Below, piece after piece: positions 44,915 to 52,948 of a stretch of 64,000 nucleotides of DNA. The notes beneath the pieces are model-generated. The model did not search any database. It saw only the letters and a list, made by a program, of their open reading frames with translations, and was not told the DNA's origin. The translations under genes were made by a program, and so were the position numbers. Numbering within the stretch: position 1 is the stretch's first letter; each line of letters begins with the position of its first letter. Source of the DNA: Levilactobacillus parabrevis ATCC 53295 (lineage in GTDB: Bacteria > Bacillota > Bacilli > Lactobacillales > Lactobacillaceae); assembly GCF_001434055.1 (NCBI RefSeq), contig NZ_AZCZ01000006.1:1-64000 (forward strand), in the 5' to 3' direction.

Positions 44915-45865
44915 ATGCTAGAAGATGCTTATTTAGATTTGGCCAAGAAAGTTTTAAACGAGGGCCATCGCAAGTCTGACCGCACGGGAACCGGGACACT
45001 GAGTCTATTTGGTTACCAAATGCGCTTCAATTTGCAGGAAGGCTTTCCACTGTTGACCACGAAGAAGGTTCCCTTCGGTTTGATTAAGTCGGAATTACTG
45101 TGGTTTCTGAAGGGCGATACGAACATTCGGTTTCTTCTACAACACCACAACCACATCTGGGACGAATGGGCCTTCCAACGCTTCATTGAGAGCGCCGACT
45201 ATCACGGTCCAGACATGACCGACTTTGGTCGTCGTTCGTTGGTTGATGCGGACTTTAATCAGCAATACCAGGCGGAAAAGAAGGCCTTTGACGACCGGAT
45301 TCTCAATGATCAGGCTTTTGGTGACCACTACGGTGATCTAGGTCTGGTCTACGGCAGTCAGTGGCGGGCCTGGCAGGGTAAGAATGGTGAAACGATCGAT
45401 CAAATTGCGAACGTTATCGAAACGCTACGGACACACCCTGATTCTCGGCGAATGATCGTCTCAGCGTGGAACCCGGCCGACGTGCCATCCATGGCATTGC
45501 CACCGTGCCACACGTTATTCCAATTCTACGTGAACGATGGCAAGCTGAGCTGTCAGCTCTACCAACGGAGTGGAGATATCTTCCTGGGCGTGCCGTTTAA
45601 CATTGCGAGCTATGCCTTGTTGACCTCCCTGATTGCTAAGGAAGTTGGCCTGGAAGTGGGCGACTTCGTGCATACTCTGGGTGACGCGCACATTTATCGT
45701 AACCATATTGAGCAGATCACAACGCAGCTGGTTCGGACACCGAAGGCAGCGCCACAGTTATGGTTAAATCCGGATAAATCGAGCATCTTTGATTATGAAA
45801 TGGCGGACATTAAGGTCACGGGCTACGATCCGGCACCGGCCATCAAGGCGCCGGTCGCCGTCTAG
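44915..45865 (+). CDS. thyA: Thymidylate synthase
   Basis: ThyA methylates dUMP to dTMP using methylene-tetrahydrofolate, giving dihydrofolate that the next gene's product recycles. The 316-residue length is the long lactobacillar form. The nucleophile is C198 in [12 protein letters not shown], with [19 protein letters not shown] and the HIYRNH block following. The ATG follows AGGAGACG, 12 bases after the ABC-F gene. Confidence 0.97.
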   Translation: MLEDAYLDLAKKVLNEGHRKSDRTGTGTLSLFGYQMRFNLQEGFPLLTTKKVPFGLIKSELLWFLKGDTNIRFLLQHHNHIWDEWAFQRFIESADYHGPDMTDFGRRSLVDADFNQQYQAEKKAFDDRILNDQAFGDHYGDLGLVYGSQWRAWQGKNGETIDQIANVIETLRTHPDSRRMIVSAWNPADVPSMALPPCHTLFQFYVNDGKLSCQLYQRSGDIFLGVPFNIASYALLTSLIAKEVGLEVGDFVHTLGDAHIYRNHIEQITTQLVRTPKAAPQLWLNPDKSSIFDYEMADIKVTGYDPAPAIKAPVAV

Positions 45866-45884
45866 CTAGATTGGAGGCACAGTG

Positions 45885-46376
45885 ATGTTAATCTTTCTCT
45901 GGGCGGAAGGACACAACGGTGTGATTGGCCAAAACGGGCAATTACCGTGGCACCTACCAGCCGACATGCACTTTTTCAAAACGGTCACGACAGGAAACAC
46001 CATCGTGGCGGGGGCACGGACGTACAGATCATTTGGCCGATCGTTACCGAATCGTCAGAATATTGTGGTGACCCATCAACCGGCTAGTAATTTTCCTGAT
46101 ACGGTCATCGTACTAGATTCACTGGATGCTGTACGGACCTACGCAGCGGCGCATTCAGACGATAAAATATTCGTCGTCGGTGGCGCTCAGCTGTTTGTGG
46201 GCTTGCAAGACGACGTGGACTTCCTGTACCGCACCGTGATTGATGCCAACTTCACCGGCGACACCTGGATGCCAGTCATGAACTATGAAAAATTCCAGTT
46301 GATTGCGACCCAACCGGGCATTCGCAACGATAAAAATCCTTACGACTATCACTTTGAACAGTATCAACGGCGTTAG
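45885..46376 (+). CDS. dfrA: Dihydrofolate reductase
   Basis: DHFR reduces dihydrofolate to tetrahydrofolate with NADPH. The 163-residue protein has the expected GQNGQLPWHLPADMHFFK segment (residues about 16-33, Trp and Asp of the active site), followed by VAGARTYRSFG and FVVGGAQLF. The ATG at 45885 lies seven bases after GGAGG; a GTG three bases earlier is an alternative. Pairing with thyA is classical. Confidence 0.96.
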   Translation: MLIFLWAEGHNGVIGQNGQLPWHLPADMHFFKTVTTGNTIVAGARTYRSFGRSLPNRQNIVVTHQPASNFPDTVIVLDSLDAVRTYAAAHSDDKIFVVGGAQLFVGLQDDVDFLYRTVIDANFTGDTWMPVMNYEKFQLIATQPGIRNDKNPYDYHFEQYQRR

Positions 46377-46489
46377 TCCTAGACAGTGTCATTAGCTACG
46401 CCATAGATCTGACTGTAACAGCTACTAAGGTGCTTGTGCTATAGGTGTGACTAACATTCAGACCCTGACTTTAGTTAAAAATTACAAAC

Positions 46490-46546
46490 AAAAAGACGTT
46501 GTGCCAGCGCCTCAGTTACGATTGAGGGTGTGGACAACGTCTTTTT
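46490..46546. terminator. Bidirectional terminator between dfrA and hemolysin III gene
   Basis: AAAAAGACGTTGT (46490-46502) and ACAACGTCTTTTT (46534-46546) are perfectly complementary, with CCTCA/TGAGG inside. Terminal T runs occur on both strands, serving the two convergent genes. Confidence 0.9.
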
Positions 46547-46566
46547 AAATCGTTTTTTATGTTGAT

Positions 46567-47208
46567 CTAGGCGTAGAACAAAATCGAGAAATACATCAGG
46601 CCTGTGCCCAGCATGACAAAGAGGTGCCAGATAACGTGACCGAACGGGACACCCTTGAAGCTATAAAGCACGGCGCCCGCAGTGAAGGCAACCCCACCGA
46701 GGAGCAGTAGCATGAAGCCGACGGGTCCCAGACCGCGGTACAGCGGGCCGATGCCCATCAGACACATCCAGCCCATCACCACGTAGATGACGGTGGAAAG
46801 GACTTGAAACTTTCCCAGCCAGATAGCCTTATAGACGATGCCGGCGACGGCCATGGCCCAGATAATGCCGAACATCCACCAGCCGAGTTTACCGCCAACG
46901 ACTAACAAACTAAAGGGCGTATAGGTTCCCGCGATCAACAGATAAATCGCACAATGATCGAATATTTGAAAGACGTGGCTAGCACGGGTAAAGTACAAAC
47001 TATGAAACAGCGTTGAGGCCAGATAGAATAAGACTAAAATGATGCCGTAGACCAGAAATGTGGTCATTCGGAGACTGCCGCCTTCGCTGTGTGCTCGTAG
47101 GATCAGAATGACCAGACCGGCAATGCTCAACGCGGCACCGATTCCGTGAGTTACCGCATTAAGAACTTCATTGACAATCTGATACGTGCGACTCCGTTCC
47201 TTTTCCAA
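46567..47208 (-). CDS. Hemolysin III family (PAQR-type) membrane protein
   Basis: A 213-residue protein with seven hydrophobic helices, of the hemolysin III/adiponectin-receptor-like family (Bacillus YplQ). Conserved zinc-type histidines are visible: NAVTHGIG near residue 18, TLFHSLYF near 70, and the C-terminal GHVIWHLFV. The start is TTG at 47208 directly after AAGGAGGAATTTG; the frame is open upstream without a site. Haemolytic activity is not established for most members. Divergent from degV, with a strong palindrome in between. Confidence 0.82.
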   Translation of the reverse strand: MEKERSRTYQIVNEVLNAVTHGIGAALSIAGLVILILRAHSEGGSLRMTTFLVYGIILVLFYLASTLFHSLYFTRASHVFQIFDHCAIYLLIAGTYTPFSLLVVGGKLGWWMFGIIWAMAVAGIVYKAIWLGKFQVLSTVIYVVMGWMCLMGIGPLYRGLGPVGFMLLLLGGVAFTAGAVLYSFKGVPFGHVIWHLFVMLGTGLMYFSILFYA

Positions 47209-47231
47209 ACAAATTCCTCCTTCGTTGACTG

Positions 47232-47251
47232 TTATCAGAAAATTCTGATAA
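47232..47251. promoter_or_regulatory. Palindrome in the hlyIII/degV divergent region
   Basis: TTATCAGAA (47232-47240) and TTCTGATAA (47243-47251) are perfect inverted repeats around AA. An overlapping TCTGAT-A-ATCAGA follows. It lies 24 bp upstream of the hemolysin III start and fits an operator for an unknown regulator. Confidence 0.5.
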
Positions 47252-47296
47252 TCAGACGGCGAGTTAGTAGAATTACTGAAAAAATTCAACAATTCT

Positions 47297-47304
47297 GCTA
47301 TACT
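47297..47304 (+). promoter_or_regulatory. Extended -10 promoter of degV
   Basis: TGCTATACT-type extended -10, with TATACT at 47299-47304, about 70 bp before degV. Confidence 0.5.
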
Positions 47305-47374
47305 ATTACCGTATGTTCCATTACGCATATTGTAGCATAAACCAAAATCTCTGGTCAGAAAGAGTGGGATACCC

Positions 47375-48226
47375 ATGGCTAAAATTAAAATTGTTGCGGA
47401 TTCTTCTGCCGGTCTAACCGACCAGCAAATCCAGGATTACAATATTACCATTATCCCGTTGACGGTCATGATCGATGACACCATTTACGTTGAACGGGAA
47501 TCAATCACCAATCAAGAATTTATTGACAAGATGAAGACGTCCAAGACGTTGCCAAAGACGAGTCAACCACCATTAGGTAAGTTCGTGGAGACCTTCGATA
47601 AGTTGGGCGAGGACGGTAGCTCCGTCATCTGCTTCAATATGTTGGCGGCTATCAGTGGCACGGTGCATACCGCCGAACAGGCTGCGCAGCTGTCTAAGAC
47701 CGATGTCACGGTCGTTGATACGCAGTATACCGACCAAGCAATGGCCTTTCAAGTGATTGAGGCAGCCAAGTTGGCCGCTGAAGGTGCCGACAAACAGGCC
47801 ATTTTAGACCGTGCCGTTGCCGTTCGTGACCATACCAAGCTGTTCATGGGCGTGGTTACCCTGGAAAACATTTTAAAGGGTGGTCGCCTCAGTCGGGCTG
47901 CCGGCATGCTGACGTCACTGTTAAACATCAAGATCGTTTTACAGGTAACTGGCGGTGAGCTGAAGATTCGGGCTAAGGGTCGTGGTATGAAGACTATCGA
48001 CCGGTACTTTGACAAAGTTTACGAACAAATCAAGCAGACGCCGGACATCGTGTCTATCGGCATTTCGCACGTGGAAGCCTTCGAATCAATTGATAAGATT
48101 CAGGGCCATCTGCACGAGATTTTACCCGATAAGAACGTACTTGTGCGGGAAACGGTACCCATCATTGCCACCCATGGGGGCCCTGGTGCCTTCGCATTGA
48201 TGTATTACACCGATCCTACTAAATAA
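47375..48226 (+). CDS. DegV family (fatty-acid-binding) protein
   Basis: A 283-residue protein of the DegV/FakB type. It begins IKIVADSSAGLT, with TSQPPLGKF near residue 60 and GGRLSRAAGMLTSLLNIKIVL near 169, the usual lipid-binding fold. Related FakB proteins bring exogenous fatty acids to the FakA kinase. Whether this copy does so is an inference. The ATG has a modest site (GAAAGAGTGGG). It ends at a terminator just before the ypmR-like gene. Confidence 0.9.
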   Translation: MAKIKIVADSSAGLTDQQIQDYNITIIPLTVMIDDTIYVERESITNQEFIDKMKTSKTLPKTSQPPLGKFVETFDKLGEDGSSVICFNMLAAISGTVHTAEQAAQLSKTDVTVVDTQYTDQAMAFQVIEAAKLAAEGADKQAILDRAVAVRDHTKLFMGVVTLENILKGGRLSRAAGMLTSLLNIKIVLQVTGGELKIRAKGRGMKTIDRYFDKVYEQIKQTPDIVSIGISHVEAFESIDKIQGHLHEILPDKNVLVRETVPIIATHGGPGAFALMYYTDPTK

Positions 48227-48242
48227 ATAAGTGTTAATCGAG

Positions 48243-48270
48243 AAAAGGGGTGGCACGGCCACCGCTTTTT
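48243..48270 (+). terminator. Intrinsic terminator of degV
   Basis: GGTGGC (48249-48254) with GCCACC (48258-48263), flanked by A/T pairs, then five T. Confidence 0.8.
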
Positions 48271-48294
48271 CTTTATCCCGAGGGGGGATTCTTA

Positions 48295-49224
48295 GTGAAA
48301 AATGCAAAAGGACTCAGTAAAATCGTGGGAATTGCCCTACTGATTGTGCTTGTCACGCTGGCTGTCTTAACTTACTGGCATCCGGGCGCACGGACCACAC
48401 TCAATGGCACACATCCCAATGCCGTTAACCGCCGGAAGGTTGTCCGGGTCGTGGCACTCGGTGACTCGCTAACGCAAGGGGTTGGTGATCAACAGGACAA
48501 GGGCGGTTACACGCAGCGTCTCAAGACCAAGATTCACCACCACGATAAGGTCAAGGTCATCATGCACAACTACGGCAAGTCCGGCGATCGCAGTGATCAG
48601 ATTGAAAAACGCTTGGTCGATAGTAAAACGATGCAACGACAGGTTGAAAAATCACAGGCCATTGTGATGACAGTTGGGGGTAACGACCTTCTGCAGACGC
48701 TGACCAAGAACGTTACGATCAATCAACAATCAAAGCTCAACACACAACTAGACGGCGCGCAGGCCACGTATCAGCAGAAGCTCAAGAGTCTGCTGAACAC
48801 CGTCCGCAAGTATAATCCGACTGCGCCAATCTTCCTGTATACCATTTATAATCCAGTCTACGTGTATTTTGCCAATATTGATCAAGTCACGAATGCCGTT
48901 GACGACTGGAACGCGACAACGACTAAAACGGCCAAGTCCTACAAGAACCTCTATATGGTCGACATCAGTCGGGCATTATCAGTGGGCCAATTCAAGTCTG
49001 CCACCCAACAGGCCAAACTGAAGCGCACGTCACAGGATGTCAATAATGGCAAGATCTCAACGAAGACTTTCCAGGAAACCATTCTGGCGAGTGACGCGAG
49101 TGATGAATTGAATAATTACCTGTCACCAGCGGACCATTTTCATCCGAATGCTAAAGGATACCGCCTGATGACGCGCTACGTCTTCAAGGAAATGCAGGCT
49201 CATGAGCAATGGCTGTTGAAGTAG
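48295..49224 (+). CDS. SGNH/GDSL-family lipase or esterase (YpmR-like)
   Basis: A 309-residue membrane-anchored or secreted hydrolase. One N-terminal hydrophobic helix (about residues 9-28) is followed by the GDSL block VALGDSLTQGVG near 61, the block III GGND motif (TVGGNDLL), and C-terminal DHFHPNAKG carrying the catalytic Asp and His. It resembles Bacillus YpmR; substrate unknown. The GTG at 48295 follows GAGGGGGG. It forms a likely operon with the next two genes (same order ypmR-ypmS as Bacillus). Confidence 0.87.
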   Translation: MKNAKGLSKIVGIALLIVLVTLAVLTYWHPGARTTLNGTHPNAVNRRKVVRVVALGDSLTQGVGDQQDKGGYTQRLKTKIHHHDKVKVIMHNYGKSGDRSDQIEKRLVDSKTMQRQVEKSQAIVMTVGGNDLLQTLTKNVTINQQSKLNTQLDGAQATYQQKLKSLLNTVRKYNPTAPIFLYTIYNPVYVYFANIDQVTNAVDDWNATTTKTAKSYKNLYMVDISRALSVGQFKSATQQAKLKRTSQDVNNGKISTKTFQETILASDASDELNNYLSPADHFHPNAKGYRLMTRYVFKEMQAHEQWLLK

Positions 49225-49258
49225 GCTATGCTCAGGTTGAAACAAGGAGGAATTAGTT

Positions 49259-49861
49259 ATGCAGCGTCATTCAGCTCCAAAAGTTAAATCCCAACGAAAC
49301 TGGTGGAAGTGGGGCTTCCTGGCTCTGGTCGCCGTGCTGGTCATTGCGATGATCACGGTCGGCGTCAAGGCCATGGGAACGACTAAAGTCGCTTCAACGG
49401 CTACGCCAGCGACGAAGACCACTAACATCGATGTCACTCTGAATAAGAAGCAGGTCAATGCGCTCGCCGACTACTATGTCAATAAGTCGTTGAAGGGTCA
49501 GGACGTGAAGTACAGCTTTCAAGTGACCGATCACGCCATCTTGACGGGATCAACGAAGGTTTTAGGCGCCAATGTTAATTTTGTTTTACTCCTGAAGCCG
49601 ACCGTGTTATCCTCAGGAGACGTGCAATTGAAGGCTGAGAAGCTCTCCATTGGATCGCTTCCCGTGCCTGTGAGCTTCGTGATGAGCTACATTGCGAAGA
49701 ACTACCCGCTGCCTAAATGGGTCGCGATGAACAGTAGAGCGCAGACCGCCACGCTTCACCTGACGGCCATTGGCAACGGGAAGAAGCTCTCGTATGCCGC
49801 TAAAAAGATTGATATGTCTGGTGCCGGTAAGTTTGTTTTCCAAGCTCGGATTCCAGACTAA
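49259..49861 (+). CDS. YpmS family (DUF2140) membrane protein
   Basis: A 200-residue protein with a basic N-terminus and one membrane helix (about residues 19-38), then an extracellular domain typical of the YpmS/DUF2140 family (VKYSFQVTDHAILTGS, with LKPTVLSSGDVQLKAEKLSIG following). Function unknown; it is consistently found next to the GDSL hydrolase YpmR. The ATG follows AAGGAGG. Confidence 0.85.
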   Translation: MQRHSAPKVKSQRNWWKWGFLALVAVLVIAMITVGVKAMGTTKVASTATPATKTTNIDVTLNKKQVNALADYYVNKSLKGQDVKYSFQVTDHAILTGSTKVLGANVNFVLLLKPTVLSSGDVQLKAEKLSIGSLPVPVSFVMSYIAKNYPLPKWVAMNSRAQTATLHLTAIGNGKKLSYAAKKIDMSGAGKFVFQARIPD

Positions 49862-49876
49862 CTAAGGAGGCACTTC

Positions 49877-50098
49877 ATGCCCAAGACGTTTTACCAATAT
49901 TTAATGACCCAACGTAATCCTGAAAGCTACGATCCCATCGCAACTTTTGCCAACAATGCCTTTCTCGACAGCTCGTTTCCCAAGCAGGATACGGAGTTTG
50001 ATTCTTTGTCCAAGTATCTTGAAGAGAACGCGCCTTATCTACCATCAATGACGATCTTCGATGACGCCTGGCAGATGTATTTGGCAGCATTGGCTTAG
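49877..50098 (+). CDS. YozE-family (UPF0346) small protein
   Basis: A 73-residue soluble protein of the YozE SAM-like family: [11 protein letters not shown] at the start and an acidic middle ([18 protein letters not shown]). The function is unknown. It starts 15 bases after the ypmS-like stop behind AAGGAGG, completing a ypmR-ypmS-yozE unit. Confidence 0.85.
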   Translation: MPKTFYQYLMTQRNPESYDPIATFANNAFLDSSFPKQDTEFDSLSKYLEENAPYLPSMTIFDDAWQMYLAALA

Positions 50099-50128
50099 GC
50101 TAATTATGTACGTGACACTCCAAGTAAA

Positions 50129-50193
50129 CTCTTTAAAGAGGTCAGTATAATTTTGCCCAATATGGAATCAACATATGGCAAATTTTGGGCAAA
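50129..50193. promoter_or_regulatory. rbgA promoter region with two palindromes
   Basis: CTCTTTAAAGAG (50129-50140) is a perfect palindrome at the -35 position of TATAAT (50146-50151). TTTGCCCAA (50152-50160) and TTGGGCAAA (50185-50193) are a perfect inverted repeat right after the -10. The arrangement suggests operators around the start of the rbgA-rnhB-dprA operon. Confidence 0.5.
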
Positions 50194-50253
50194 TTCTAAC
50201 AAATTCAAGAACACCGAGGCGTCAAGCCCTTGGTATCAAAGGAGTTATAAACT

Positions 50254-51117
50254 ATGGCAGTCATTCAATGGTTTCCAGGTCATATGGCGAAAGCGATTCG
50301 GCAGATGGAAGAAAACGTCCACCTAGTCGACATCGTCTTTGAGCTTGTTGATGCCCGGATTCCTGCTTCTTCACGTAATCCCGAAGTGACTCGGATTGCG
50401 AAGAACAAGCCACATTTGATTATTTTAACGAAAAAGGACCTGGCCGATTCTCAACAGACGGCGGCTTGGTTAAATTACTACCGGGCACAGGGACAACCAG
50501 CCATTGCCATCGACTCACGGGCCAACGTGACCCCTAAGCAAATCACCAAGATTGCCATGGGCATCTTGTCCGATAAGCTGGTGGCCGAACAGGAAAAGGG
50601 CCTCAAAGAACGGCCAATGCGCGCCATGACGGTTGGTGTGCCCAACGTGGGGAAATCAACGTTACTGAATCACCTAGTTAATCGGAAGGCCGCTCAAGTT
50701 GGCGATACTCCTGGTGTCACCAAAGGCCAACAGTGGTTGCGCTCCAGTAAACATCTGGAATTGCTCGACACTCCCGGTATTCTCTGGCCCAAGTTCAAGA
50801 ACCAAGAGACAGCACAGAAATTAGCGTTGACTGGTGCGATTAAAGAAAAGCTCTACGCCAAGGACGACGTTGCTCTCTTTGCACTCAACTTCTTCCGCAC
50901 CTATCACCGGGCAGCCTTGATTGACCGTTACCATTTAGTCGAAGCTGATCTCGACCTGAGTGACGTGGACTTGCTCTTGAAGATCACGGAAAAGGTCGGT
51001 ATGCGTGACGACTACCTGCGAGCCAGCGACCGATTGATTCTGGATGCGCGGCACAAGAAGCTCGGTGGCTTCACGTTAGACCGCGCACCACAGGCAGGCG
51101 ACGCACATAATGGCTAA
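50254..51117 (+). CDS. rbgA: Ribosome biogenesis GTPase RbgA
   Basis: RbgA (YlqF) is an essential, circularly permuted GTPase needed for late 50S assembly. The 287-residue protein shows the permuted order: G4 (LTKKDL, about residue 55) before G1 ([14 protein letters not shown], near 127), then G3 (DTPG). The C-terminal ANTAR-like helical domain follows. The ATG comes after AAAGGAG. Its last eight bases overlap rnhB. Confidence 0.96.
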   Translation: MAVIQWFPGHMAKAIRQMEENVHLVDIVFELVDARIPASSRNPEVTRIAKNKPHLIILTKKDLADSQQTAAWLNYYRAQGQPAIAIDSRANVTPKQITKIAMGILSDKLVAEQEKGLKERPMRAMTVGVPNVGKSTLLNHLVNRKAAQVGDTPGVTKGQQWLRSSKHLELLDTPGILWPKFKNQETAQKLALTGAIKEKLYAKDDVALFALNFFRTYHRAALIDRYHLVEADLDLSDVDLLLKITEKVGMRDDYLRASDRLILDARHKKLGGFTLDRAPQAGDAHNG

Positions 51118-51895
51118 GCAACCCAGTCTCGCCAGTCTCAAGCAAGAACTGGCGGATGTTACCAGTCTCGCAGACCCCCGTCTCGACGTGCTGGCGACCG
51201 ATTCACGTAAAGGGGCCCAGTTACTCCTGACACAGATCAAACGGCGCTTAAACAAGCAGGCAGAGGCTGAGGCAGCCTTTCAAGAACGCTTACACTACGA
51301 GCGTGATCTATGGGCGATGGGCAAGCTGGTCGCCGGTATCGATGAAGTCGGCCGGGGGCCATTGGCGGGCCCCGTCGTCACGAGTGCGGTTATTCTGCCG
51401 CAAAGCTTCGACATTCCATTGGTGAACGACTCCAAACAGTTGACGCCTAAGGAGCGCGAACGCTTGTATCCGTTGATTCTCGCGCAGGCCACTGCCGTTA
51501 GCATCGGTATTGGCAGTAGTGAACTAATTGACCAGATCAATATTTATCAGGCTACGCGGGTCGCCATGCAGCGTGCCGTTCTGGGCCTCGGCGTTGCGCC
51601 ACAGCACTTGATTGTTGACGCCATGCAGATCCCGGTTGATTTGCCGCAAACGCGACTGATCAAGGGGGACGCCAAGAGCGCCAGCGTGGCCGCGGCCAGT
51701 ATCGTCGCCAAAGTCTACCGAGATCATCTGATGGACACGTATGATCGGCTGTATCCGGGCTATGGCTTCAAAAAAAATGCCGGTTACGGAACGGATGAAC
51801 ACCTTGCGGGACTAACGGATCGGGGTGTGACCCCAATTCACCGGAAAACTTTTTCGCCTGTTCAAAAAATAATTGCCGCTCAATCACGGAGTTAG
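51110..51895 (+). CDS. rnhB: Ribonuclease HII
   Basis: RNase HII removes ribonucleotides and RNA from DNA-RNA hybrids. The 261-residue protein has an N-terminal extension (about 75 residues) typical of Firmicutes, then AGIDEVGRGPLAGPVV (catalytic Asp and Glu), LIVDAM and KGDAKSASVAAASIVAKV. It starts inside the rbgA end without a strong site, implying coupling. rbgA-rnhB-dprA-topA is a conserved order. Confidence 0.96.
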   Translation: MAKQPSLASLKQELADVTSLADPRLDVLATDSRKGAQLLLTQIKRRLNKQAEAEAAFQERLHYERDLWAMGKLVAGIDEVGRGPLAGPVVTSAVILPQSFDIPLVNDSKQLTPKERERLYPLILAQATAVSIGIGSSELIDQINIYQATRVAMQRAVLGLGVAPQHLIVDAMQIPVDLPQTRLIKGDAKSASVAAASIVAKVYRDHLMDTYDRLYPGYGFKKNAGYGTDEHLAGLTDRGVTPIHRKTFSPVQKIIAAQSRS

Positions 51896-51922
51896 TCTTA
51901 AAGAGACTAGGAGGTTGTTAAC

Positions 51923-52816
51923 TTGCAACTGACACTTCGTGATTTTTTCATGCGCTTAAATTTGGTGACCGGGGTCGGCCAGCGGACCGCTAATCGTTGT
52001 TGGCGGTGGCTAGACCGTCACCCCGAAATTCACCATGTCGACCCAACCGTTATTTCCCAATTTGCCGATGAATTGACCCTGACCACCGCGGTGACAAATG
52101 CTCTGCATCTCGAATTATTCAGTCGGGACATGAACGACACCGTGACGGAGAACCTAACGCACAGCGGTTGTCTGACGATTGTCGACGCCGCGTATCCGAT
52201 ACAGTTAAGGGAAACGTATGCGCCACCGCTCGCCCTGTACTTTCTAGGAGACCTCCGGCGCCTGCAAGCCTCTCAGCTAGCGGTGGTGGGGTCACGCCAG
52301 CCGACCGATTACGCCGTTCGGGCCATGCGGTTGCTCTTGCCGGCCGTGGTGGAGCAACGGGTGTGCCTGGTCTCGGGTCTAGCCCAGGGCGTTGACACCC
52401 TGGCTCATCAGGTGGCATTAGCACACAGAGGAACGACGATTGCAGTGATCGGTACCGGTTTGGATAAATGTTATCCAGCCGCCAATCGCGACCTCATGGC
52501 GACACTAGCTCATCAGCAGTTAGTTCTGTCGGAATATCCGTGGGGGACGAACGGTGCCCGACACCACTTTCCCGAACGGAATCGAATCATTGCCGGTCTG
52601 GCGCAGAGTGTACTGGTTGTCGAGGCGGCCCATCACTCTGGCAGTCTGATCACAGCCAATATTGCCCTGCAGGAAAATCGAAATGTACTGGCCGTTCCGG
52701 GGACGATTGATGGCAAAAATTCCGTTGGTACCAACGAATTAATTCTCGCTGGGGCAAAGCCAATCTTGAATTCTGAACATATAATAGAAGAACTTTTAGT
52801 TGACAAGGTACCCTGA
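51923..52816 (+). CDS. dprA: DNA processing protein DprA
   Basis: DprA loads RecA on incoming single-stranded DNA during transformation. The 297-residue protein has an N-terminal helical region, then the Rossmann core with AVVGSRQPTDYAVR near residue 116, SGLAQGVDTLAH near 150, and HHFPERNRIIAGL and ENRNVLAVPG further on. The start is TTG, eight bases after AGGAGG. dprA is common in lactobacilli regardless of demonstrated competence. Confidence 0.95.
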   Translation: MQLTLRDFFMRLNLVTGVGQRTANRCWRWLDRHPEIHHVDPTVISQFADELTLTTAVTNALHLELFSRDMNDTVTENLTHSGCLTIVDAAYPIQLRETYAPPLALYFLGDLRRLQASQLAVVGSRQPTDYAVRAMRLLLPAVVEQRVCLVSGLAQGVDTLAHQVALAHRGTTIAVIGTGLDKCYPAANRDLMATLAHQQLVLSEYPWGTNGARHHFPERNRIIAGLAQSVLVVEAAHHSGSLITANIALQENRNVLAVPGTIDGKNSVGTNELILAGAKPILNSEHIIEELLVDKVP

Positions 52817-52948
52817 CTTGAAATACCATGAGTGGGATTATAGTGAAAAAATTACGAACACCACGTTCGTCGTAAAAACAAGTAAGTAGGGGTAAGGAAG
52901 CGCGTTCAGCGGGGCTTTATCACCTACCAACCGAGGGAGTAATGTGAT

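Noticed and set aside
52168-52424. ORFs on both strands inside dprA
   Set aside because: They overlap the conserved Rossmann core of dprA in other frames.
52854-52870. LexA box in the topA leader
   Set aside because: The half sites are separated by five bases rather than four, so it does not fit the DinR/LexA consensus.
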